From Methylotuvimicrobium buryatense 5G (lineage in GTDB: Bacteria > Pseudomonadota > Gammaproteobacteria > Methylococcales > Methylomonadaceae): a DNA stretch of 37,489 bases. The DNA lies in the NCBI RefSeq assembly GCF_000341735.1, contig NZ_KB455575.1, positions 3,130,442 to 3,167,930 of the forward strand. The letters are read 5' to 3'. Under the pieces are notes generated by a model. That model saw only the letters and a list, made by a program, of their open reading frames with translations. It did not search any database and had not been told where the DNA came from. The position numbers were made by a program, and so were the translations under genes. This document shows, piece by piece, positions 18,193-25,533 of this stretch (position 1 is its first letter; every line of letters starts with the position of its first letter).

Positions 18193-19016
18193 GTATTGGT
18201 ATTGGTGGGGCTATAGGTGGAATTGCAATTGGTACGGGTACTGCCTTATCTAAATTAGGAGATATTTTACTATCACCTGTAAATATGATGTGCAACTGGG
18301 CAGAAGAACCTTTAAAACGCAATGATTATATCCGACAAGAAGAAGCGAAGGACAACGACGTTAAACGGGAAATAGAACGCCAGATAGGCGTTGAAACAGG
18401 GCTATCCGATCAAAAAATGAAGGAACAGGAATTAAATACAAACTTGAAAATTCAGCGGGAAACTGAAATTGTCCGCATTATTACAGAAATAGAACAGCTT
18501 AAAAAAGATAAAGAATTTGAGCGTATGAAAATGGTTTCCGATGCAATGATGGAATATCAAAAAGAATTAACTCGCATTAATGTAGAAACTGTTGAAACCA
18601 TTGGCTCTATGCGTATCGACTTGCAACGCAAAGCCTATGATTTAATTCATGAAAAATCTCAGCAATATGCAGAATTACAAGATAGAGCCCTTCAACAAGC
18701 AGAAGATCAACTTGCTCGTATTGATAATAATACCGACATGCGAGAAAGTAGCAAAAATATTTTGAGCAACGCTGTAGAAGCAAAATTAGCAGGTATCATA
18801 ACCAATGCGACTCGATTTATTGAGCAACTTAATGACGACATGCAACTTATCAGTAAAGATATAAACCTGATTACATCAAGTGGACAGAAATTTATTGAAC
18901 GTCACCTCGAACAATTTCAACTAATAGGTTTTTCTGAACAAACAACGGCATTGTTAGGTAACGAAGATTTAACTCACAAGAGTGAGTCATTACTCTTCTC
19001 AGAGGCTAAATATTGA
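18189..19016 (+). CDS. Unrecognised coiled-coil protein with glycine-rich N-terminus
   Basis: The first 35 residues are Gly/Ile/Ala-rich (IGIGGAIGGIAIGTG) and could insert into or lie on a membrane in the manner of a glycine zipper. From residue 55 to about 240 the protein is a long, charged coiled coil (repeated EIERQ, TEIEQLKKDKEFE patterns). There is a good ribosome-binding site (GAGGAG) and a 4-base overlap with the preceding gene. A membrane-acting effector or scaffold is possible, but no function can be assigned from sequence. Confidence 0.7.
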   Translation: MSIGIGGAIGGIAIGTGTALSKLGDILLSPVNMMCNWAEEPLKRNDYIRQEEAKDNDVKREIERQIGVETGLSDQKMKEQELNTNLKIQRETEIVRIITEIEQLKKDKEFERMKMVSDAMMEYQKELTRINVETVETIGSMRIDLQRKAYDLIHEKSQQYAELQDRALQQAEDQLARIDNNTDMRESSKNILSNAVEAKLAGIITNATRFIEQLNDDMQLISKDINLITSSGQKFIERHLEQFQLIGFSEQTTALLGNEDLTHKSESLLFSEAKY

Positions 19017-19105
19017 AGTTGAAGATATTTTTCTGACTGATGCTACGATGATTTTGGTACGAGCAGGTTATAAATATGCACGATACTCATTTATTTATCA
19101 CGCTT

Positions 19106-19129
19106 AAAAACCCCTTCATTAGGGTTTTT
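19106..19129 (+). terminator. Rho-independent terminator
   Basis: AAAAACCC (19106-19113) pairs with GGGTTTTT (19122-19129) around a short loop, followed by more T. It sits 90 bases after the last gene of the GIY-YIG operon and would end that transcript. Confidence 0.75.
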
Positions 19130-19158
19130 GTTTGTTTAAATCTGACTAATGAATCATC

Positions 19159-19431
19159 ATGAAACTATCACTTAAAGTAACATTCTTTTGGTTATTCAGT
19201 CTTTGTGCCCAAGCCGACGAGGAGCGAATATACCAAACCAATTCAATCGGTAACATTCAATACAACAAATCTTCACACACCATCCAAGAAAATGGTCGGA
19301 TAATCGTAACTGATCCGATTGGTAATAAACAGTATGATAAGCAACAATATCAAATCAAAGGTGACAAGGTCTACCAAACGGATTCGGTTGGAGATATCCA
19401 GTACAATAAGCCTCAACAAAAAATCAAGTAA
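19159..19431 (+). CDS. Small secreted protein with three 20-residue repeats
   Basis: A signal peptide (MKLSLKVTFFWLFSLCAQA) precedes three imperfect repeats built on the pattern (I/V)YQT(N/D)S(I/V)G(N/D)IQYNK at about residues 24-42, 47-65 and 70-88. Proteins of this type occur in several proteobacteria without a known role. The gene stands alone after a terminator. The mature protein would be periplasmic or secreted. Confidence 0.75.
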   Translation: MKLSLKVTFFWLFSLCAQADEERIYQTNSIGNIQYNKSSHTIQENGRIIVTDPIGNKQYDKQQYQIKGDKVYQTDSVGDIQYNKPQQKIK

Positions 19432-19525
19432 TCAATATCTACAACTCAACCGCCCCTTTGGCCTTCTTGGTCATTAAGTGCAATATTCATCGCCATAAAG
19501 CAGCCAGTTGCGACCGGCAGGTTTT

Positions 19526-19555
19526 GGCCGTTATGCATAGCTATGCATAACGGCC
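19526..19555. repeat. Perfect 30-bp palindrome
   Basis: The sequence from GGCCGTTATGCATAG to its exact mirror CTATGCATAACGGCC is a perfect inverted repeat without a loop. It directly abuts the left copy of a 32-bp repeat. It may be a recombination site, a junction of two repeat ends, or a bidirectional terminator. Confidence 0.85.
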
Positions 19556-19583
19556 ATTATGTGAAGTTTCCTTTTATGGATAG
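19552..19583 (+). repeat. 32-bp repeat, left copy
   Basis: GGCCATTATGTGAAG followed by TTTCCTTTTATGGATAG occurs again in inverted orientation at 21638-21669 with two mismatches. The two copies bracket the complete IS66 element but also leave 136 and 243 bases of other DNA, so they are not its ends. Confidence 0.8.
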
Positions 19584-19709
19584 TAATTTGGCTCCGAATG
19601 GTTTATAGCTTGTAATCGGCAGGTTTAGCAAGGCACTTCGTCCTAAAGGCTAAACATAAATTCCGCAGTTATCTGGAATGGAAATTCCTTAGGCTTTTTT
19701 CTGGAGACT

Positions 19710-19718
19710 GTTATGAAC
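19710..19718 (+). repeat. Target-site duplication, left (GTTATGAAC)
   Basis: The same nine bases recur at 21395-21403, immediately outside the other IS end. IS66-type elements usually duplicate 8 bp, so one base may be shared with the element end. Confidence 0.85.
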
Positions 19719-21394
19719 GTAATCGTTTAGCCCCCCATCACTAAAAAAGTAGCATCTCCCGTTAAAACATGAAAAGCTATAGGACATGACGTTGAGCGAC
19801 CGAGACCTTAGCCAAATGGACACGGACTATCTGGATGATTTGCCGGAGGGTGAGTTGCGTCCATTGAGTAAGCAACTGTTGGCGGATCTCAAAGAAGCCC
19901 GAGAACGACTCAAACAATCCCCGGATACGAGTTCGCGTCCGCCGTCATCCCGGGAGCCTTGGCAATCGAATCAATCCAGCGCCGAACCGTCGGAAGAAGC
20001 GCCGGCAACGGACGACTTGTCGGCACTGGATTCGTCTGAGTCTTCGTCAGATGACTTACCTAGCCAGGACTCGGCAACACCTCCGGCGGCGACCGGTGAT
20101 AGCGGAAAGCCTAAAAAAGCCGGGCGCCAAGTCGGTAGCCCAGGCTATAGCCGCAACCTGACCTTACCGGTGACACGGACAATTGAGCATCGCCCGGATT
20201 GCTGCGCCGCGTGTAGGCAATCGTTTGCCGACAACACCGACTACCGACCCTGGAACGCCCGGTTCGAACTGGAGCTTGAAATCGGCAACGCCGAATCGCC
20301 GAAATTACAAATCGAACATAGCCGACATGACTACTTCTCGGCGACCTGTCCCTGCGGTCATCAAACCCGCGCCGAGCCCGGGCGAGGCGCCGACGAAGAT
20401 GGCTGGAGCGTAGCCCTGAGCGAATGGCATCTGTGCGGCCCTCGGTTGGTTAGCTTTTTGGTTTATCTCTCATTGTCCCTACGGGCATCGCGCAGCAGAA
20501 TCCAAGCCTATTTGCGCGATTGGCTGGGAATCTACCTCAGCACCAGCACCATTAATCAATGCATTCATGAAGCGGGACGTGCCGTTGCGCCGGTCGTCGA
20601 CGAGCAGTTGATCGCGGAACTCAAGGCCGCCGGCCTCTTACATATCGATGAAACACCCTGGAAAGAAGCCGGGCAGTTATTTTGGCTCTGGGTCTTTGTC
20701 AGCGCACAGACGGTGATTTATCAAGTGGGCAAACGCCATCGTCTCGTCGTGAACCAGCTCTTAGGGGAAGCGTTTTGCGGCTTACTGATGACCGACGGCT
20801 ACAGCGTCTATCGCATCTTTCCTAGGCGCTTGCGCTGTTGGGCGCACTTGGTGCGCAAGGCCCGAGCACTGTATCAGTGCCTGGATAGCGAAGGACAAGC
20901 TTTCGGCGAAGCCTTGTTATTGGCCATGATCCTGTTGATGCGCAACATCCACCGACTCCGCGAATCGCCGCCGGATGCCGAATCCTTATGGGCGCAGAAT
21001 CAACAGTTGCTGACCTTGCTGCGCTCGCTCTGCGAGACGCACCGAGACATCGCGCATGTTGACAGCCGACAATTAGCCGGCGAATTTCTCAACGATTGGG
21101 AGGCCATCGTGCGCGTGGTCGAAACGCCGGCGCATCCATTGACCAACAACGTGGCGGAACGCAGTTTGCGGCACTGGGTATTGCTGCGCAAAATCACCTT
21201 CGGTTCGCGGACGGCACAAGGCAGTCGCGTGGTTGCCTTGCTGGCGAGCGTGATTGATACCGCGCGTTTGAGAGACCTGAATCCTTGGGAGTTTATTGCT
21301 CAAACACTGGCCGAACGCCGTAAAAACCAACCCGTCCCTCGTTTGCCTATGCCGGTTTTGGCGTGATAGGAACAGGGGGGGGCTAAACGATTAC
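19719..21394 (+). mobile_element. Complete IS66-family element, single-gene type
   Basis: The element is 1676 bp with inverted ends GTAATCGTTTAGCCCCCC and GGGGGGCTAAACGATTAC, flanked by a direct GTTATGAAC duplication. It encodes only the large transposase, without the small tnpA and tnpB genes of classical IS66, as in the ISBst12 subgroup. A copy identical over the visible 379 bases lies at the left window edge in the opposite orientation. Confidence 0.92.
19786..21366 (+). CDS. IS66-family transposase (TnpC type)
   Basis: The 526-residue DDE transposase has an acidic, Ser/Pro-rich N-terminal segment, a Cys-rich zinc-binding region (CCAACRQ ... CPCGH, about residues 144-195), and the catalytic core: Asp288 in HIDETPW, Asp337 in MTDGYSVY, and Glu458 in NNVAERSLR. 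The closing C-terminal domain is present, so it looks active. It is the only gene of the element. Confidence 0.95.
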   Translation: MTLSDRDLSQMDTDYLDDLPEGELRPLSKQLLADLKEARERLKQSPDTSSRPPSSREPWQSNQSSAEPSEEAPATDDLSALDSSESSSDDLPSQDSATPPAATGDSGKPKKAGRQVGSPGYSRNLTLPVTRTIEHRPDCCAACRQSFADNTDYRPWNARFELELEIGNAESPKLQIEHSRHDYFSATCPCGHQTRAEPGRGADEDGWSVALSEWHLCGPRLVSFLVYLSLSLRASRSRIQAYLRDWLGIYLSTSTINQCIHEAGRAVAPVVDEQLIAELKAAGLLHIDETPWKEAGQLFWLWVFVSAQTVIYQVGKRHRLVVNQLLGEAFCGLLMTDGYSVYRIFPRRLRCWAHLVRKARALYQCLDSEGQAFGEALLLAMILLMRNIHRLRESPPDAESLWAQNQQLLTLLRSLCETHRDIAHVDSRQLAGEFLNDWEAIVRVVETPAHPLTNNVAERSLRHWVLLRKITFGSRTAQGSRVVALLASVIDTARLRDLNPWEFIAQTLAERRKNQPVPRLPMPVLA

Positions 21395-21403
21395 GTTATG
21401 AAC
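21395..21403 (+). repeat. Target-site duplication, right (GTTATGAAC)
   Basis: It matches 19710-19718 exactly. The duplicated bases contain an ATG that opens a 34-codon frame (21398-21502) and is preceded on the left side by a GGAGA motif, so the insertion may have hit the start of a small gene. Confidence 0.85.
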
Positions 21404-21804
21404 TCATTAAATCATCTCTTCTGCTACCAAGTGCTGGTCGAGCACACACCATTACTCCTTGAAGTAAGCCGAATTGATGCTATAAAAATGGCGATTAGAT
21501 GATTTTTCGATATGAGTACATGTCAGAAATGGGGTTCGGAGATTTTGCTGCCTATCTTGAAATCGTGGAAATTATGTAAAGTTTGTGGCGTGATAAAGGC
21601 TTCCAAGCCAGATCGCACCTCGTTTGCGGCAACACCGCTATACATAAAAGGAAGCTTCACATAATGGCCGATCCAAGGCGTTCAAAATCTAGCTGGTTTC
21701 GGATCGAACTTAGTGGACATTTTTCGAATGGAATGCCCGATAGTTTTGAAGGCAGAATCAGCGGCTGATTTTTCCAAATTCTACTCCCCATTCATACCTC
21801 TACA
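21404..21804. other. Gene-poor stretch after IS66
   Basis: It contains only short open frames I do not recognise. Its one clear feature is the right 32-bp repeat copy. Confidence 0.5.
21638..21669 (-). repeat. 32-bp repeat, right (inverted) copy
   Basis: Read on the minus strand it matches 19552-19583 at 30 of 32 positions. No perfect 30-bp palindrome is attached to this copy. Confidence 0.8.
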
Positions 21805-21921
21805 CTATCAATAGGCCTTGATCTAATGATAGAGTCACAACCCCGCCAAAAATCCTATCAATAGACCTTTAATTGCATTATGATAGATACTCTATCACAG
21901 CACTTAAAACTCTATTGAGAG
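21805..21921. promoter_or_regulatory. res recombination site with three subsites
   Basis: Three dyads built on CTATCAATAG lie upstream of the resolvase gene: 21805-21832 (CTATCAATAG ... ATGATAG), 21855-21886 (CTATCAATAG ... ATGATAG, longer spacer) and 21892-21921 (CTATCA ... CTATTGAGAG). This layout, three unequally spaced dimer sites ending at the gene start, is that of Tn3-type res sites, where resolvase recombines and represses itself. Confidence 0.8.
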
Positions 21922-21925
21922 AAAC

Positions 21926-22486
21926 ATGATTATCGGTTACGCTAGAACGTCGACGACTGAACAAATCGCAGGGCTTGAAGCACAACTTCGAGAGCTCGAA
22001 GCGGCTCAGTGCAAAAAAATTTTCCAGGAGCAAGTTTCCTCGGTCGCCGTCCGGGCTCAGTTAGAAGCGGCCTTGGAGTTTACCCGGGAAGGCGATGTCT
22101 TGGTCGTGACAAAGTTGGACCGTTTGGCTCGATCGGTTGCGGATCTCATGGCCATTATTCAGACGTTGGAACAAAAGCAGGCCGGCCTGCGCATTCTTAA
22201 CCTGGGCATGGATACGCAAACGCCCACCGGCAAGTTGATGCTGACCGTCTTGGGCGGTGTCGCTCAATTCGAACGGGAAATCATGTTGGAGAGGCAGCGC
22301 GAAGGCGTCGCCAAGGCAAAAGCCGCGGGCAAGTATAAAGGCCGAAAACCCTTGCCCACCGAACTGCGCCAGGAAGTCGTTGAGCTCGCGGCCAATGGCG
22401 TAACAAAAACGCAGATTGCCCGGCAGCTTAATATCGGTGAGGCCAGTGTTTATCGAATTTTAGCGGATAATAAAAAGGTAACTTGA
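21926..22486 (+). CDS. Serine recombinase (Tn3-type resolvase/invertase)
   Basis: The 186-residue small serine recombinase has the catalytic Ser9 in YARTSTTEQ, the conserved KLDRLARS and GGVAQFEREI segments, and a C-terminal helix-turn-helix (KTQIARQLNIGEASVYRIL). It resolves cointegrates or multimers at the res site just upstream. No Tn3 transposase is near, so it may be a remnant or serve resolution of the island or a plasmid. It looks complete. Confidence 0.93.
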   Translation: MIIGYARTSTTEQIAGLEAQLRELEAAQCKKIFQEQVSSVAVRAQLEAALEFTREGDVLVVTKLDRLARSVADLMAIIQTLEQKQAGLRILNLGMDTQTPTGKLMLTVLGGVAQFEREIMLERQREGVAKAKAAGKYKGRKPLPTELRQEVVELAANGVTKTQIARQLNIGEASVYRILADNKKVT

Positions 22487-22491
22487 AAAGG

Positions 22492-22962
22492 CTATGGTGA
22501 TACCTTGAAACGACTAATCTTATAAACCGAATAGATTAGCAAGAAGAAACCGATTGCTAACACAACTCCCCATTGCCATGTTTCATAAACAGGGGCAACA
22601 TGTGTGATGGTAGTTGTGACCGTATCCACTGAAGTCGTGTCACCTGTAGCGGCACCTGCAACCGCACCGGCACCTGCACCAAGGCCTGCCGCAAGTGAAA
22701 TCAAACCTATACCTGCTGGCAAGCCAACACCGGTACCCGCAACAACAATACCGATTCCACCAACAATCGTGGCCGTGACCCCGCCTCCGACTGCGCCGAC
22801 ACCTGCACCGATAGCCGCATTTCTAACTTTGGTGCCAGGCTTTATGATTTGGTCAGTCTTTTTCTCATCCCACATATTTTGGGCTTTAGACATATTGATG
22901 CCAATAATGATGAGAAAAATGCCCAAAGTTAGACTGATTAGCGGTGTGATGTATTTTTTCAT
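22492..22962 (-). CDS. Glycine-zipper membrane protein, last gene of MotAB-like operon
   Basis: The protein of about 156 residues has a membrane segment at the N-terminus, a hydrophilic stretch, a long Gly/Ala/Val-rich hydrophobic region (residues about 45-105, many GxxxG spacings such as GAGVGAVGGG and AGLGAGAGAVAG), then a Thr/Val-rich linker and a C-terminal membrane segment. Such glycine zippers pack into membranes and are found in pore-forming and envelope proteins. The GTG at 22974 overlaps the preceding stop (GTGA); the ATG at 22962 has a better-spaced AGG site. It is coupled to the MotB-like gene and could be a membrane-disrupting effector or an anchor. This is inference. Confidence 0.75.
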   Translation of the reverse strand: MKKYITPLISLTLGIFLIIIGINMSKAQNMWDEKKTDQIIKPGTKVRNAAIGAGVGAVGGGVTATIVGGIGIVVAGTGVGLPAGIGLISLAAGLGAGAGAVAGAATGDTTSVDTVTTTITHVAPVYETWQWGVVLAIGFFLLIYSVYKISRFKVSP

Positions 22963-22970
22963 ATTTTTAA

Positions 22971-24008
22971 TCACCTAGGTTCGTAGGTATAAAAGATGCC
23001 ATTTACCGCAAAACGATGAGCATTAAAATAAGTTAAATCGTTTACCCTGTTTTTTAATATTACAAAGTGACGACATTCTTTCTTTTTTGAAATATTAAAA
23101 ATTTCAATAGTCTCATTGATAAATTTTCCTTTGGAAACAACTTTTCCTAATACATTTTTAATTCTTGGGAGATCCAAAGCTTCACTGTTTCTATGTTCAG
23201 GCCATGCTTTATCGACAACAAGCCCTTCCTGTGTGATGACAATATCAAAAAGATATTCAATTCGACCAGTGTTCTCATCTGCCCAACAGGGAGGATGATC
23301 CCTTCCTGGACCAGAGGACAATCTATTTTGAAGATAAGCTACTTGACCTTTAAGATCGGAAAGTTCTCTAGCATAATTTATATCCGAAGACTCAATCAAA
23401 GTTCTTGCAATCTTCTGAAGCTTTTCTCTATCAATAGATTGATCAAATTTATCGAAATAAGATTTTTCTAGATATTGCATTAACTCCAAAGCATTAAGTG
23501 CTTGTTCTTGTATTCTCTTTATGTTTTCCTCAGATAAATTTTTCTTTTCATCTTTTTTGATATCCGGTATTTTTTCGCTCAGGTTGCTGACCAATTCAAT
23601 CGCCGCTGCTAATTCCTTATCTGTTATATCGTTATCTGATTTTTCTTTTAATTCTTCAAGCATTTCACGAATATTTACTAGCTGTGTAAGTTGTTCATCC
23701 TGCTCATCTATCTTAGACTTTAACTCAACAGATTCAGATATAATTTTCGTGTTTTCAATAAGCTTCGATATTATTTCATCTGGGTTAGCGCCGATTTCTT
23801 TTAATTGGTTTTCAAAATTTTCTAATTGATCTTTATATGTATCTAAAGTTTGGAGTTTTTCTAATTTCTCATTTACTTCTTTGTATTTCCTGTCGGTGCT
23901 TGCATACATCCACCCCAAAAGAATCAACAATATAAAAATCAAAGAGAAAGCAATTTCTGTCAATGAGAGCTGGAAAATTGAATCGCCACGCGGTGGAATA
24001 CTTTTCAT
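22971..24008 (-). CDS. MotB/ZorB/ExbD-like subunit with coiled coil and novel C-terminal domain
   Basis: The 345-residue protein has a short cytoplasmic start, one membrane helix at about residues 14-36 (LSLTEIAFSLIFILLILLGW), a coiled coil from about 38 to 215, and a C-terminal domain of 125 residues with GRDHPPCW and GRIEYLFDIV motifs. The plan is that of MotB-type stators: one TM then periplasmic part. In place of the usual proton-carrying Asp the helix has Glu (TEIAF). The C-terminus is not a recognisable OmpA peptidoglycan-binding domain. It follows the MotA-like gene by 4 bases and overlaps the glycine-zipper gene. It probably forms a proton-driven channel with the MotA-like protein. 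Confidence 0.75.
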   Translation of the reverse strand: MKSIPPRGDSIFQLSLTEIAFSLIFILLILLGWMYASTDRKYKEVNEKLEKLQTLDTYKDQLENFENQLKEIGANPDEIISKLIENTKIISESVELKSKIDEQDEQLTQLVNIREMLEELKEKSDNDITDKELAAAIELVSNLSEKIPDIKKDEKKNLSEENIKRIQEQALNALELMQYLEKSYFDKFDQSIDREKLQKIARTLIESSDINYARELSDLKGQVAYLQNRLSSGPGRDHPPCWADENTGRIEYLFDIVITQEGLVVDKAWPEHRNSEALDLPRIKNVLGKVVSKGKFINETIEIFNISKKKECRHFVILKNRVNDLTYFNAHRFAVNGIFYTYEPR

Positions 24009-24012
24009 TAAG

Positions 24013-25527
24013 CTAAATATCGATTTGCCCAGGTGGTGGCGTGGTTATTCTTTGAGAATCATTGCCCAAGGATACCGAACCGGCAAGACGTTGAAGGATA
24101 TAAGCCCTATCACTAGCCGCATTTTCCAAAATATCTTTGAAACTAGGTACTTCTCTAACAATGCCTTCCAGTTTCGAAACAATCTGATCCAATACTTTAT
24201 TGATATCCTTAACTGTTACCTCGTGATGTTGAACCATTTTGTTCTCTATTTCTACAAGCCTATGACCTAGTTCAACTTTTTCTTTATTTATCTCGGAAAG
24301 CGTATTAGCAATTACTTCATATAAATTCTGCTCTGTCTTATTGCTTTTAGTCAGCGTTTCATTGGTGTTGGTTAGCTCTTTTGCCGCTAAAGATAAATTT
24401 GATGTCTGTGATTTTTGTTCTTCGAGATAACTCTTAAAGAGTGTTGTTTGTGTTACTAAAGCTTCGGTTACAGTATCAATGTTAATTTGTAGAGTTTTTA
24501 ACGATCTGGATAGATCGCTAAGTGTTTCAACTTGATTATGTGCGCCGGCAAGAATTTTATCCTGCGTGTCTGAAAAAGAAACCACACGGTCTAATACATA
24601 TTCAATGTCATCCGACCTTGAGCGTAATAAACCCAATGAACTTTGAATACCATCAACTGATGAATCGACATCTTTAGCCGCTTTTGCCACATTTAAAGCT
24701 ATTTTTTCTGTGCTAATGCAAAGACGATTAACGGGGGCTTCCAATTTTTTACTAAAATAATCATCTGGAAAAGCCGTCTCATCTAGCCTTTTAGTCACGG
24801 CATCTGAAAAATAGCTTATTTTTCCCTCAATACTATCAAGATTGCTACGTAGACATGAAGAATAGTAGTCGACTAAGTCAGTCAGACGATTTGTTGAGCC
24901 TTTCACTTCGTTCAATGCAGACTCAAATGCTTGTCTGTTATGGTTAGATATTTCCTCAAATAATAAAGAGATTTTGTTGCTGTAGGATTCGGTTAGTTGT
25001 TCTACTCCAATGGCAACTCTGTCCAGGGTCGTTCTAGTTGCATCTTCAACTCTTGAATCAAACTCTTGCAACTTTTCCAAAGAGATAATCAACTGTTCGT
25101 TAAGCCTAGTAGTAGCATCAATAACACCATCTTCCGCTGAGCTTATTGCATCACTGAAATCGTGCTTGAAGCTGACCATGTAAACTCGCACTGCTATACC
25201 CATAACAGTGCTCACCATTGCAACACCAAATCGCACGGCAATTTCAGACATCTTTGACTCAATATCTGGTAGATCAAAAAGGCTAAAAACGATTGATGTT
25301 ATGGTAAAAATAAAGCCTATGTAATAACAGGAGTCTGCAAACTTCTCATCAGTCACATCATTATGGGCTCTATAATTACCTAAGATGATGTAAAGAGACA
25401 TGACCGTAATGGGGAGTAATAATCCAAATATCCAAGGGTCACTGATATACCAACCGATGCCTGAAAAACTTACCTTCAGAACAATAGCAATAACAAAGAG
25501 TTTCTTAAGTCTAATTTTGACAGCCAT
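24013..25527 (-). CDS. MotA/TolQ/ExbB/ZorA-like channel subunit with long coiled-coil tail
   Basis: The 504-residue protein has about four membrane segments in the first 115 residues (about 9-27, 31-48, 63-85 and 93-113). The last two carry small-residue and Thr-rich patterns (GFIFTITSI; AVRFGVAMVSTVMGIAVRV) like the pore-lining helices of MotA/TolQ/ExbB. Residues 120-490 are a long cytoplasmic coiled coil, as in ZorA of Zorya defence, where the tail is needed for signal transfer. It lies 6 bases after the vWA-like gene and 4 before its MotB-like partner. It is clearly a five-subunit channel type by topology; the specific function is unknown. Confidence 0.75.
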   Translation of the reverse strand: MAVKIRLKKLFVIAIVLKVSFSGIGWYISDPWIFGLLLPITVMSLYIILGNYRAHNDVTDEKFADSCYYIGFIFTITSIVFSLFDLPDIESKMSEIAVRFGVAMVSTVMGIAVRVYMVSFKHDFSDAISSAEDGVIDATTRLNEQLIISLEKLQEFDSRVEDATRTTLDRVAIGVEQLTESYSNKISLLFEEISNHNRQAFESALNEVKGSTNRLTDLVDYYSSCLRSNLDSIEGKISYFSDAVTKRLDETAFPDDYFSKKLEAPVNRLCISTEKIALNVAKAAKDVDSSVDGIQSSLGLLRSRSDDIEYVLDRVVSFSDTQDKILAGAHNQVETLSDLSRSLKTLQINIDTVTEALVTQTTLFKSYLEEQKSQTSNLSLAAKELTNTNETLTKSNKTEQNLYEVIANTLSEINKEKVELGHRLVEIENKMVQHHEVTVKDINKVLDQIVSKLEGIVREVPSFKDILENAASDRAYILQRLAGSVSLGNDSQRITTPPPGQIDI

Positions 25528-25533
25528 AGTGTC

